58,677 bases of DNA from a virus. How positions within the stretch are numbered: the first letter of the stretch is position 1; each line of letters begins with the position of its first letter. The notes beneath the pieces were generated by a model. It searched no databases. It was not told where the DNA came from and saw only the letters and a program-made list of their open reading frames with translations. Shown one piece after another: positions 1 to 9,639 of the stretch. A program made the translations under genes and the position numbers. The stretch lies in IMG/VR virus record IMGVR_UViG_3300043429_001390, positions 1 through 58,677 of that record. The stretch is one strand, 5' to 3'.

Positions 1-255
1 TCAGCACTTCCAGGCCCGCAGGCTCTTGTTGATCCGGCTGTTCGGGTCCTTCGCCGTCTTCTCGCTCGTCAGCTTCTTCTTCATGCCCTTCATCCGGGCG
101 CAGAACGAGTCGCGTCGAGGTCCCCCTTCCGGCTGCGGGGGCTTGAGTCCGGGCTTGCCGGGATTCGCCTTGTTGTAGCTGGCGCGCCCCTTGGCGTTCA
201 GCCCACCCTTGGGATCCTTGCCCTCGGCCCTCTGCCATGCGGGTGTCTTGGCCAT
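1..255 (-). CDS. small basic phage protein, 84 aa
   Basis: A Lys/Arg-rich protein starting MAKTPAWQ and ending SLRAWKC, of a type common as a last small gene in podovirus virion operons; its function is unknown. An upstream in-frame extension exists, but the ATG at 255 is chosen because it lies three bases after the stop of the 2608-aa virion gene, giving a coupled arrangement. The middle (GGLNAKGRASYNKANPGKPGLKPPQPEG is its Gly/Pro/Lys-rich segment, positions about 18-45) looks unstructured and nucleic-acid friendly. The stop codon is the very first triplet of the window, so nothing downstream can be seen. Confidence 0.75.
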   Translation of the reverse strand: MAKTPAWQRAEGKDPKGGLNAKGRASYNKANPGKPGLKPPQPEGGPRRDSFCARMKGMKKKLTSEKTAKDPNSRINKSLRAWKC

Positions 256-257
256 GG

Positions 258-3200
258 TCACTCCTCGTCTATGAGCTGCTCTACGAAGCGACGGGTGTCG
301 CGGTTGAACTGGATGCCGCCCAGCGTGTTGCGCTCGCGCTGGCGCTGCGACTGCTCCGACCGGATCAGGGACGACAGGGGCTGGCGCCGGTAGCCTGCTT
401 CCTCGCGGGCGTCCTGCAGCTTCGCCCACCGCTCCCGAGCCTCCGCCCGGGCGTCCGGGTCGTCCTTGGCGCGCAGGTAGGCGTTGCGGATCTTCTCGGC
501 CCTGTCCTGGAACTTGTTGTCCGCCTCGCGCTTGACCCGGTCCCGGAACTGGCGCACCGCCAGCTCGGTGGGCTGGAAGCCGATGGCCTGCCAGAAGGTC
601 TCCATGCCGGAGATCTCCTCCGGGGTGATCAGCACGTCGCCGTTGCGCCGGGTCACGCCCTCGGTGGCCTGCCGGTACGACTTCATGGCGTTGGACACGC
701 CGGTGGGCACGAGCTGCTCCAGGCCGCGGTAGTACTGCCCGTCGCGCATCAGAGCCAGACCGTCGGCTGCGCGCAACCCCAGAGAGCCAGCCGGGCCGCC
801 GAAGATGGCCGCCATGGCCGACTCCACACCGGTGCGGCTGGACAGGTCCAGATCGTTGAACGGCAGCAGCGACAGCACGTTGCCCATGCCGAGCTTGTTG
901 GACAGGTCCACGCCGAGCGCCGCAGGAGCTCCACGGGTTATCAGGGTCGCCACCTGCCCGTTGCCCAGCAGCTCGCGCAGCTCTTCCTCCAGGTTGAACG
1001 GCTCGTCGTCCCCGCCGTCCTTGAGCATGCCCAGCATCCAGGAGATGGCGGCGAAGCCCGGCAGGCCGATGGCGCCCGCCATGACAGCGGTGTGCCCCAG
1101 CAGGAACCCGAGCGCCTTGCGTGCAGCGGCTTGGTCATCGCCGGTGAAGCTGTTCTTCACGAGCTTGGCCAGCAGCGTGAGCTGGATGAGCTGGAACTTG
1201 CGGAACTGCAAGGCCACCTTGCCCGTGGCGGTGTTGAACACCCGCGGCGCGTTGCCCCGGGTGTAGTCGCCGTGGGTCTGGCTGATGATGTCGTCGGCGT
1301 ACTGCAGTGCCTCAGCGGCGTTGCCGGTCCGGGCGAGCTCCATCCGGTAGGCCGCGATGGCGGTGGACAGCCGGTTGACGGCTTCGAGCTTCTGGGCGGC
1401 GTTGCGCAGCCCGCGATCGACCTTGTTCCAGCGGTCCTTGACCGGGCCCTCGCCTTCGAGGCGGAACTCTCCCAGGTCGGTGTCCATGCCGATGTCGATG
1501 CGCCCGCGGTCCACCAGCTTGGAGATGGCGGCCCGGACATCCTGCGGCGCGGCGGCGTAGTTGAACTGCTCGCCCAGCTTGGCCGTACGGAACATAGGGG
1601 CCAAGTCCGTGTAGGCCTTGACCAGCGCAGTGCCCACCTTGAGGTAGTTGAACTTGCCCGCCATGACCGGCAGCGACATCATGAACGGCTGGGTCAGGTT
1701 CTGCAGGTAGTACGCCGGGCTCGTGGCCAGATACCAGACCGAGGTCAGCCGGGCGAGCTTGGAGGCGATGGGCGACGGGTCGTAGTCCATGGACTGCGTG
1801 TGCCGCTTCATCAGCTCATTGAACACCCCTGACTTGGTGTTCTGCGCCTCGGCGTCACCCGACTTCACCTCGCGGCGCATCGCGTTGAAGGTGTCCAGCG
1901 TCTGGTTGTTGTACTTGGCCCCGGCGATGAACTGCGCGTCCGCCCGCCCTTGGGAGGTGAAGGAGCGCAGCATGTCGATCTCGCCGGCCACGCCGCGGCG
2001 GCGCATCTCGGACTTGCGGGCCGAGCTCTCGGCCAGGGACGACAGGTACAGCTCGCCCACCACCCGGCGCGCGGCGCGCAGGGCGTTCTTCTCGCCCGGC
2101 TGGGCGTCTGCCAGCTCCGCATCGAGCTCCGCGCGCAGCTTGTTGAAGGCCGAGAGCATGCCGCCGAACATCGTGTGCTGGACGGCCTCCTTCTGGCGGA
2201 ACACCACCTCTGCGAAGGCGCCCTGCTTCTGAAGCTGCTCGACCAGCTCGCGCGCGTCGGCGGCCGACTCTGCGAACGAGACGTGGTAGTCATCGCCCGA
2301 GTTCTCCAGCTTGGCCCGGGACTTCTCGTCGGCGTCCAGGTAGGCCTGGGACTTGGCGATGACCACGTAGTCGCCGAAGCGCTTCAGCGGCGCGTAGGGG
2401 CGGAACTCCTGCAGCTCGAAGAGCGAGTTGAACCGCTTGAGCTGGTCGGCCTTGTCCGCATCCAGGCGCGCAGCCTTCTTGGTGTCCCCGAGCTTGCGGG
2501 CGGCCGCGATCAGTGCGTCGTACTCGGAATCGGTGGCCTCGATGACGGTCTGCTTCTTGAGCGACAGCACCTCGTCGCCATGCTTGAAGACGGCCTCCAC
2601 CAGAGCCTTGGACTCCTTGGACAGCGCATCGAAGCGCTGCTTCATCTCAGGGTCGACCTTGACGTTGGCGCTCGTGCCCTTGCGCCAGTCGGGCTTGAAG
2701 CCCCACTTGCCCTCGCGCGTGGCGTCGTAGAGGAACTGGTTGGCCGACTTCGGGCCGGTGCCGCGCTCGGCCTGGGGCACCTTGTTGTACAGGTCCGCCA
2801 CGCGCTCGACTTCGCGCTCCAGCTTGCCTGTGAGCGCCGCACGCTCCTGGTACACGCGACGCAGGTTGCCCGCAGCCTCCACCCCCAACGAGATGGCGCG
2901 GTTGATGACGTCCTCGGTGAACGTCAGCGTGTTCAGCGCCGCGTTGCCGACGTCGCGCAGCGTGTTGGTGACGACACCGACGGGCTTCTGGAGCTCTGTC
3001 GGCAGGCGCTCGGTGGGGTTCTTGCCGAAGCGCATGCGCTGCTTGTCCGCAGCCACCTGGGCGCCCACGCGGAAGATGTTCTTGTCGTTGAAGATGACGA
3101 GGTTGCTGGTCCGTACTTGCGACTTGGCGCTCTCAAGGGCCGCTTCAGCGTCTGCAACGGCTTTTTGGCCGTCAACGACCTGCTTCTCGTGGTAGCGAAC

Positions 3201-6200
3201 AGCCGCGCCGAGTTTGTTCTTCAGGCCCACCACAGATGTGGCTCTCGTCTTCTCCGCGCTCTTGGCGATGTTGTCGCGAATGAAAGCCGGAGCGCTGTCA
3301 ATCAGGTCTTGAAGCTCTTTCTGACTGCGTTCAAGCGCCTCTTGCGGGTTGGTGTCGGCAAACGCCCGCGCAGCTTTTGCCTTTTCCAGGGCCGCGCGGC
3401 TGGCCTCAAGGCCGTCTCTTGCGGCGTCAAGGCGGTCCTGCGCGCCTTTCACTGAATCGCTGCGACTGCGAGCGTCCAGGAACCTGATGCCCTTGATGCC
3501 GATGGAGTCGAGCCACTCAGACGCAGCCTTGTCGGAGCCGAACTTGTTCTCAAACCAGTTGTACAGGTTCTCGCCATCTATGCGCGGGTCGTCCCACGCA
3601 TCATCGAAGTCCTCCGCGTATTTAGAGTTCTCGATGGCCTGACGCACTTTGGCGCTTTGCTTGCTCAGTGGCTTGTCCCAGTCCAGCAGCTCGTCGTCGG
3701 CGACGGCGGTGTCCACGCGCATGAGCGAACCTTCTGGGTTAGGGCCCGCCCGCATCTCAACTTCGCGCCCTCCGGTGATGGCCAGCAGTCGGTCCCAACG
3801 CGACTTGTTGCTCTTGCTGGCAAACTTAGTCTTGCCGTCGAACAGCAGCTTGTTGTACAGCTCGCGCAAAACAGACGCCGGCACCGGCTGGCCCGTGTCG
3901 GAGTACACCGGCTGGGCGCTTTGGCTCTTACGATTGACGTCAGCCTCGAAGTACCCCTTGGCGATGCCGAACCGCTGCGCCAGATAGGTGCCCCAGCCGT
4001 ACGCTTGCGCACCCTCACCCGACCCCATGAACTTGTGGTCGAACTTGCGGAACGCCGCCGCCGTGCCATGCCACGTGCCGGTGATCTCCAGGCGGGCTGC
4101 ACCGAACGCGAGGTTGACGATGTCCTGTGCGGTCAGGCTCTCGGGCTTCAGGCCCAGCCGGCGCACCGCGACCTTGAACGCAGCCCACAGGGTGCGGAAC
4201 CACTCCCGCAGTCCAGCAGACCCGCGCATCGTCTCCGCCGTGGGGTCGATGCCTCGCTGCACAGCCTCTTCGAGGAAGTAGGCCAGGATCTCGGCCCGGC
4301 GGTCTTCCTTGGGCGTGTTTGCGTCCATCGTGCGCTCGACGGCAGCCAGGGCGACTTCGCTCTCGGTGGACCCGTTGTCCTGCTTGGCCCAGGAGATGAT
4401 CTGGTCGACGAGCTTGTCGTACACCGCCTTCGGCAGCAGGTTCTCCAGCCCCAGGTGGCCGCCCACCTCGTGCATGAACTTGGCCCGGCCACGCCCCTTG
4501 GCGATGCGGTCCGCCACGAGATACGCCACCCCGTCAGAGGCCACACCATAGGCGCCTTCGAGGGCCATCTTGGCGCCCAGTACCTTCTTCGTGCGGTCCG
4601 AGGAGGTCAGCAGGTCGCCGATGGTGTCCACGATCACGAGCTTGCGCCCCAGCACATCGGCGCGGATGAAGGCCTTGATGTCGTCAATCAGCTCGGCGGC
4701 GGTGTAGCCGTTCTTGACGGCGCCGGCACCCTTGGTCTTGCCGAACTGCTGCCCGCCCCCCTTCATGGCCTGGACCATGCGGTTCCAGTCGCGCGGGGCG
4801 ATGTCCAGCACGGCGGCGTACTGGAAGGGTGCTTCGGGGCGCAGGGCCCCGGACTCCACCGCGGCGCGGGCGGCTTCGAGCGCGTCCTCCATCGAGACGA
4901 ACTTGCCGGTGGTGGCCAGCATGACGTCGCCCGGCTGCTCCTTGTCACGGGACTTGGCGCGCAGGTCGCGCTCGCGCTGGGAGGTCGAGTTCTGCGAGGT
5001 GCGGGAGTCTGGACCGGATGATGACGATGTCCATACCGGCCACGGCATAGAACGCTGCATCAGCGACACGACGTCCTGGCGGGTCCAGTTGTTCTCGCCG
5101 TAGCCCACGAACTCCTTGCGAGTGGTCTCAGGCAGGTCCGCCCACTTGGGTGCGCCAGGGATGGTGTTGGCGGCTTGGTCCCACGCCCGGCCAGCCTGCT
5201 CGGTCGGAGTCAGGACCTTGTCCACGGGTGCTGCCGGCGCGGGCGCTGCAGCCTCTGCCTTCTTGACGCGGCGAACCTTGGGAGCCTTGGGAGGCTCGGC
5301 ACCCTTGGCCTTGCGCACCGCTCCCCGCTGAAGGACGCCCTCGGCGCGCTCGATCTCGGCCTCCGCCTTGGCTTGGAGCTCCGCAGCCTCCTGCTCCAGT
5401 TGCGCGACGGGCACCATCTTGTTGTTGACTGAGACCTCGGTCTTGCCGGCGGCGCGGGCCTGGGCGATCTGCTCGGCGCGCTTGGCGGCCTTGTCCTGCA
5501 AGTCCATCGCCTTCTGCGTGAACTTGGCTGCGACCTCGCCGGGGGTCAGGTACTTGGCTTCGATCTGGGAGATCGCAACGTCGGCCTCCTCGACCTTGTC
5601 GTTCTTGCCGGCTTCTTCCGCAGCGGCGCGCTGCTGGTACAGGGAGTCCAGCTTGTCCTGATCGGCCTGTGAAACGTCCTCGCGCCCGGCCAGCTCACCG
5701 GAGTCGCGCCAGTTGGAGACTGAGCCGCCCAGTGACGCACTGGTGGAGAAGCCCGCCTCGCGCAGGCTGGGGTCGCGCCCGCCCATCTCCGGGGCGGTGT
5801 CAGCGCCGAAGGCGGACTCCGTGGCTTCCAGATCAACCTCGGTGCGCCCGCTCGTGGGGGCGTCAACCTCGGTCTGCGTCTGCGCAGGCGCGAGTCGAGC
5901 AGCCAGCCTCGCCACGTAGTCATCGGTCCAGCCGAACTTCTTCTGGGCGTTCTTGATGCGGGTCGCCCGGGTCTTGGCCCCGAGCTCGCCCTCGCCCGTC
6001 ACCTTCTGCACGGTCTGCCGCGACAGCCCGTACTTGTTGGCGATGGCCTCCTCGGTCATGTTCTCCACGTAGCGGTCGTAGAGCATGGCCGCATCGCGCT
6101 CGCCGAAGATCTGGTTGAGTGTGGTCAGCGTGTCGTCATCGCTCTCGTTGGTGTCGCCCTGCTCGGCGACGATGTCCTCGGCGATCTTGAAGAGGTTGAC

Positions 6201-8084
6201 TCGGCGGCCCTGCGCTTTGGCGGCGCGGGCCTCTGCCCAGACCTGACGCAGCGACGGTGTGAGTGCTGCGAGCGCCGGAGCTCCGTCGGGCTTGGAGTCT
6301 TCCCAGTCGCTCTCGTCCGTGGCCTCGGCAGCCTCGGCTTGCTCAGCAACGGGTTCGGGGGCAACGAAGGCCTGCGACTGTGCCAGGGCGGCCGGACTCA
6401 CCAGCCTGCGCTTGCGCTGGACTACAGGCTCGGTTGGCGCAGCGGGAGCTGCGGCATCTTGTGCGGGGGCGGCTGCCACGGCAGCTTCTGCCGGCGGCGC
6501 TGCTTGGACGGCTTGACTGGCTTGGACATCGGCGGGGACCTCCGTGGCCGTTGGGGGAGTTGCCGGCGCGGGCTCGACCACGGGAGCCACGACAGGCACA
6601 GGAGCCGCCACAGGGGCAGGCGCAGCGACGGGAGCAGCCACCGGAGCCTTCTTGGACTCGATGATGGCCGCGGCCAGGAGCTTCTTGGCCTGCGCGTTCT
6701 TGCGCTCGGACATGGCGGTGACCACCGGGGTCAGCGACTCCAGGGGGAGCCCGGACGCCTTGATCTCGGAGAGCAGCTCCAGTGCCTTGCCGTTGGGCAC
6801 GACGCCCATGTCGATGAGTTCCTGCTCCTCCGGCGTATAGACCTTGGAGGCGGGCGCGGGCGGCGGAGCCGGCGCAGCGGTCGGCGTAGTGGGCAGCCCT
6901 TGGGAGAGCATCGACGCCTCGTAGGCCGACAGCTCGCGCTCGGTGCCATCCGGCCCTGCGACACGGACACCCGACGGGGCGTCGAACGCTGCGGTGATGT
7001 CGGCCTCGCGGGCCTCGCGCTGCTTGTCGTCGAGCGGCGCGCCCACGCCAGCCTGTTGCTCGACCCAGTTCTTGAGCGGAACGCCCGGGTTGTCGCGGAT
7101 GAGCCCGAGGATGGGCGCGAGCTGCTCCTGACGAGCCTTCTCGGCGTCGGCAGCGGCCTTGTCCCTGCGCAGAATGTCGGCCTCGATGGCGCGGTTGTTG
7201 AGCGCGCCGAACCCACCACCCGTGGCGACCCCGGCCAGCATGCCCATGGCGCCGGCGTTGCCCACACCCTGATCCCAGGGCCTGCCCAGCGCGACGTTCT
7301 GCCAGACCTGCTCCTGCATGGACTGGGGCAGTTCCTCGAACACGCCTTCGGACAGCGCGCTGCCACCGATGTTGCGCAGCATCCCGCGCTTGCCGGTGCC
7401 CATGGCGCCTTGCGCGAGCGCAGTGTCGATGTCGCCCAGCCCCACGCGGTTGGCCAGCCGGCCGCCGGCAAGACTCAGAACGCCAGCGCCGAAGCCCGAT
7501 GCGGCAGCGGCAGCCCCCTGCCACGGGGTGAGGAGTCCGTCCTTGGTCTCTGCGCGGATCTGAGACGCCGCAGAGCCGGCCCCGAGGATGCCTTCGCCCG
7601 CAGCGCCGGCCACCACAGGAGCGACCTTCGGGGCGACTCGCAGCAGTCCGCGGGCGATGCCGGCGCCGCCGATCATCTGAGGCAGCGACTCCCCCGCAGC
7701 AGTCAGGATCGTGCTGGGGTTCTGGAGCGCAGTGCCTACGGTGTCGAGGAACCCGTCGGCCTGCTTGACCTTCTCGTTGGCCGCCTGCTGCGCCGGCGAG
7801 TACCACGAGTCGATGAGCTTCTGAGCCTCTTCGGGGCGGTAGCCCAGCTCTTCGAGCGCCTTGCCGACGCGGCCACCCGTGGGGATGTCCGCCAGACCCG
7901 CGAACGCCTGCGGCAGGCCCACCGCGCCCTTGAGCGCGACGACGCCCACGTCCCCCATCGTGCCGAGGATGGTGCGCTCGGGATCCTTGGGTGGCAGCGG
8001 CGAAACGAAGGTCGGGGTGAACCCCTCGACGGGCGCAGCCGAGCGCCGAGATGTGGCTTCGGTGAAACCCTCGATGATCGGCAT
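258..8084 (-). CDS. giant polyvalent virion protein with metallopeptidase-like and ADP-ribosyltransferase-like domains, 2608 aa
   Basis: Very large protein, likely packaged and injected with the DNA. Residues 1-330 are Ala/Gly-rich with hydrophobic stretches; about 480-560 is an Ala/Pro/Val linker; a helix-turn-helix-like segment (KYGLSRQTVQKV) lies near 670-690; coiled, charged segments follow. A zinc-peptidase-like HEVGGH is at 1205-1210, with a downstream EILAYFLEE helix that could supply a third ligand. From about 1335 the pattern WHGT, then GSGEGAQAYGWGTYLA, then GIRFLDARSRS and VIFNDKNIFRV matches the ART-PolyVal type of ADP-ribosyltransferase found in polyvalent proteins. The C-terminal 500 residues, with YLQNLTQPF and hydrophobic segments near 2120 and 2323-2352, resemble large polyvalent-protein-associated domains (LPD38-like). 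Enzyme activity is inferred from motifs only. It is the penultimate gene of the leftward operon. Confidence 0.85.
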   Translation of the reverse strand: MPIIEGFTEATSRRSAAPVEGFTPTFVSPLPPKDPERTILGTMGDVGVVALKGAVGLPQAFAGLADIPTGGRVGKALEELGYRPEEAQKLIDSWYSPAQQAANEKVKQADGFLDTVGTALQNPSTILTAAGESLPQMIGGAGIARGLLRVAPKVAPVVAGAAGEGILGAGSAASQIRAETKDGLLTPWQGAAAAASGFGAGVLSLAGGRLANRVGLGDIDTALAQGAMGTGKRGMLRNIGGSALSEGVFEELPQSMQEQVWQNVALGRPWDQGVGNAGAMGMLAGVATGGGFGALNNRAIEADILRRDKAAADAEKARQEQLAPILGLIRDNPGVPLKNWVEQQAGVGAPLDDKQREAREADITAAFDAPSGVRVAGPDGTERELSAYEASMLSQGLPTTPTAAPAPPPAPASKVYTPEEQELIDMGVVPNGKALELLSEIKASGLPLESLTPVVTAMSERKNAQAKKLLAAAIIESKKAPVAAPVAAPAPVAAPVPVVAPVVEPAPATPPTATEVPADVQASQAVQAAPPAEAAVAAAPAQDAAAPAAPTEPVVQRKRRLVSPAALAQSQAFVAPEPVAEQAEAAEATDESDWEDSKPDGAPALAALTPSLRQVWAEARAAKAQGRRVNLFKIAEDIVAEQGDTNESDDDTLTTLNQIFGERDAAMLYDRYVENMTEEAIANKYGLSRQTVQKVTGEGELGAKTRATRIKNAQKKFGWTDDYVARLAARLAPAQTQTEVDAPTSGRTEVDLEATESAFGADTAPEMGGRDPSLREAGFSTSASLGGSVSNWRDSGELAGREDVSQADQDKLDSLYQQRAAAEEAGKNDKVEEADVAISQIEAKYLTPGEVAAKFTQKAMDLQDKAAKRAEQIAQARAAGKTEVSVNNKMVPVAQLEQEAAELQAKAEAEIERAEGVLQRGAVRKAKGAEPPKAPKVRRVKKAEAAAPAPAAPVDKVLTPTEQAGRAWDQAANTIPGAPKWADLPETTRKEFVGYGENNWTRQDVVSLMQRSMPWPVWTSSSSGPDSRTSQNSTSQRERDLRAKSRDKEQPGDVMLATTGKFVSMEDALEAARAAVESGALRPEAPFQYAAVLDIAPRDWNRMVQAMKGGGQQFGKTKGAGAVKNGYTAAELIDDIKAFIRADVLGRKLVIVDTIGDLLTSSDRTKKVLGAKMALEGAYGVASDGVAYLVADRIAKGRGRAKFMHEVGGHLGLENLLPKAVYDKLVDQIISWAKQDNGSTESEVALAAVERTMDANTPKEDRRAEILAYFLEEAVQRGIDPTAETMRGSAGLREWFRTLWAAFKVAVRRLGLKPESLTAQDIVNLAFGAARLEITGTWHGTAAAFRKFDHKFMGSGEGAQAYGWGTYLAQRFGIAKGYFEADVNRKSQSAQPVYSDTGQPVPASVLRELYNKLLFDGKTKFASKSNKSRWDRLLAITGGREVEMRAGPNPEGSLMRVDTAVADDELLDWDKPLSKQSAKVRQAIENSKYAEDFDDAWDDPRIDGENLYNWFENKFGSDKAASEWLDSIGIKGIRFLDARSRSDSVKGAQDRLDAARDGLEASRAALEKAKAARAFADTNPQEALERSQKELQDLIDSAPAFIRDNIAKSAEKTRATSVVGLKNKLGAAVRYHEKQVVDGQKAVADAEAALESAKSQVRTSNLVIFNDKNIFRVGAQVAADKQRMRFGKNPTERLPTELQKPVGVVTNTLRDVGNAALNTLTFTEDVINRAISLGVEAAGNLRRVYQERAALTGKLEREVERVADLYNKVPQAERGTGPKSANQFLYDATREGKWGFKPDWRKGTSANVKVDPEMKQRFDALSKESKALVEAVFKHGDEVLSLKKQTVIEATDSEYDALIAAARKLGDTKKAARLDADKADQLKRFNSLFELQEFRPYAPLKRFGDYVVIAKSQAYLDADEKSRAKLENSGDDYHVSFAESAADARELVEQLQKQGAFAEVVFRQKEAVQHTMFGGMLSAFNKLRAELDAELADAQPGEKNALRAARRVVGELYLSSLAESSARKSEMRRRGVAGEIDMLRSFTSQGRADAQFIAGAKYNNQTLDTFNAMRREVKSGDAEAQNTKSGVFNELMKRHTQSMDYDPSPIASKLARLTSVWYLATSPAYYLQNLTQPFMMSLPVMAGKFNYLKVGTALVKAYTDLAPMFRTAKLGEQFNYAAAPQDVRAAISKLVDRGRIDIGMDTDLGEFRLEGEGPVKDRWNKVDRGLRNAAQKLEAVNRLSTAIAAYRMELARTGNAAEALQYADDIISQTHGDYTRGNAPRVFNTATGKVALQFRKFQLIQLTLLAKLVKNSFTGDDQAAARKALGFLLGHTAVMAGAIGLPGFAAISWMLGMLKDGGDDEPFNLEEELRELLGNGQVATLITRGAPAALGVDLSNKLGMGNVLSLLPFNDLDLSSRTGVESAMAAIFGGPAGSLGLRAADGLALMRDGQYYRGLEQLVPTGVSNAMKSYRQATEGVTRRNGDVLITPEEISGMETFWQAIGFQPTELAVRQFRDRVKREADNKFQDRAEKIRNAYLRAKDDPDARAEARERWAKLQDAREEAGYRRQPLSSLIRSEQSQRQRERNTLGGIQFNRDTRRFVEQLIDEE

Positions 8085-8096
8085 GACGAGCCCTCG

Positions 8097-9338
8097 CTAC
8101 TTCTTGCCCGGCTTGGCCGCGGCGGCCTCTTCGAGCGTGCTGTACGGCAGGCCATCGCGGCCGATGAACGCCACCGCCGGAGCTCCGTCCGGGCCCTTGC
8201 CCAGCGCAGCGCGAACGCCGGCCTTGCTTGCCTCCCGCTGCATGCGGGCCCAAGAGGTGTTGTCCACGCCCAAGGGGGCTTCGAGCCCGCCGTTGACCAC
8301 GTTGTAGAGCGGGCGTCCGTCTTCGGCGTGCGCGGTGTGCGTGCCGTCTTCGCCCTTGAGGAACTTGGCGGGTCGCGGACCCTTCTCGCCAGTGACCTTG
8401 GGGAACAGGCCCGAGTAGCCTTCCGGCACCGGGACTTCCCTCACGCCGCTGCCGACGCGCCCGAGGATTCGGCGACCGTCGTCGGACACTCCGATGGGGT
8501 TGAAGATGTCGGCGGACGTGGGCGGACGCTGGAACATGCCCCCGCGCTTCTTGGCCTCGTACTCGTCGCGCTCCAAACCGAGCTTGTCGCCGTAGTACTT
8601 CTGCATGAACTCCCGGTAGGCCTTCTCGTCGGCGATCTTCTGGTCGCCCTGGCGCACACCTTGGAACTGAGCCCAGGCAGACGGATCGAGGAACCGCTGC
8701 GCATGCGTGAGCGCGGCCTCCACGTTCTCCCGTGTGACGGGGACCGGGGGTTCCACCCACTTGCCGTCAGGCGTGGCGAGGCCGAACCGACCGTCCTGAG
8801 AGACGACCAGCTTGCGCCCGTCGGGGTAGCTCTCGTAGCCGGTGGAGAGCTCGCGCAGAGCGCCACCAAGGTCGCCCCGAGAGTAGCGAAGCCCCGCTCG
8901 CTGCCAGCCCTCCATCGCCGCGGCGCGGCGTTGAGCGGCTTCGGCCGCCGTGATCTGAAAGCCGGTGAGCCTGCGGGTGTTGGCGCGGTCCGTGTCGGCT
9001 TCGTTGAGCGCGATCATCTGCTCAGCCTCGGCCGGCCGCCCGAAACGACGGTAGACGTTGGCCGTGTCACGCCGCACATCGGCGGCCGAACGCGTCACGG
9101 GCTGGGAGTAGGCCACACCCTCACGGGTGGGGTCGTCCACGGGGGCGTTGGACGTGCCCTCGGGCTGGATGCCGCGCAGCGCAGTCTGGAACTCGTCGTC
9201 CTGCTGCTGCTGCTTCAGCATCCGCTCACGCTGGGCTGCCTGGAACTTGCGGTCCTCGTCCTGCTGCGCCCAATCGCGGCTACGTTCATAGCCGCGGACG
9301 AACCCGTCAACCAGTCCAGCGAACGCGCCAGCGGCCAT
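8097..9338 (-). CDS. putative internal virion protein, 413 aa
   Basis: Hydrophilic, Gln/Arg-rich N-terminus (a run of Q near 43-46) with helical character, then a mixed alpha/beta C-terminal half. There is no recognisable enzyme motif. It lies between the 398-aa glycine-rich virion protein and the giant 2608-aa protein, the place where podoviruses encode ejected core proteins, so an internal/ejection role is inferred from context. Start ATG at 9338; the stop is 13 bases before the next gene. Confidence 0.75.
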   Translation of the reverse strand: MAAGAFAGLVDGFVRGYERSRDWAQQDEDRKFQAAQRERMLKQQQQDDEFQTALRGIQPEGTSNAPVDDPTREGVAYSQPVTRSAADVRRDTANVYRRFGRPAEAEQMIALNEADTDRANTRRLTGFQITAAEAAQRRAAAMEGWQRAGLRYSRGDLGGALRELSTGYESYPDGRKLVVSQDGRFGLATPDGKWVEPPVPVTRENVEAALTHAQRFLDPSAWAQFQGVRQGDQKIADEKAYREFMQKYYGDKLGLERDEYEAKKRGGMFQRPPTSADIFNPIGVSDDGRRILGRVGSGVREVPVPEGYSGLFPKVTGEKGPRPAKFLKGEDGTHTAHAEDGRPLYNVVNGGLEAPLGVDNTSWARMQREASKAGVRAALGKGPDGAPAVAFIGRDGLPYSTLEEAAAAKPGKK

Positions 9339-9348
9339 GATCTACTCC

Positions 9349-9639
9349 TCAGAGGTCCAGTTCGAGCTGCTCGGGGATGACATCCACCTCGGCAGCCTCA
9401 GCCTTGCGACGCCCGCGCTTGGGCGCAGGAGCTTCCGGGGGTTCAGCGGGTTCCGCGGGTTCGGCAGGCGCCTCGAACGACAGCTCGTTGCTGATCTTCA
9501 GGCCCAGCTCGTTGAGAAACGGCATGCCGTCACTGCCCACCGCGGTGAGGTACTGCTTCTTGCCGTCGACCACGGCGATGAGCCGGCCGCCCACGATCTC
9601 GCCGCCGACCTTCTCTGCCAACACGTTGATGTCCATCAT
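9349..9639 (-). CDS. hypothetical protein with Pro-Ala-Glu repeat, 96 aa
   Basis: The N-terminal half (MMDINVLAEKVGGEIVGGRLIAVVDGKKQYL) reads as a small beta-rich fold; the C-terminal half has an AEP/EPA repeat (about 57-72), a basic patch PKRGRRK, and an acidic/leucine end EQLELDL. Two start codons in a row (9639 and 9636) are possible; 9639 gives a four-base ATGA overlap with the stop of the upstream gene at 9636. Function unknown; its position suggests a minor virion or assembly component. Confidence 0.65.
   Translation of the reverse strand: MMDINVLAEKVGGEIVGGRLIAVVDGKKQYLTAVGSDGMPFLNELGLKISNELSFEAPAEPAEPAEPPEAPAPKRGRRKAEAAEVDVIPEQLELDL

Noticed and set aside
237-9380. Long rightward frames opposite the giant virion gene (up to about 1000 codons)
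   Set aside because: Antisense shadows of GC-rich codon usage: they lack starts with ribosome sites and overlap a well-supported leftward gene for their full length.
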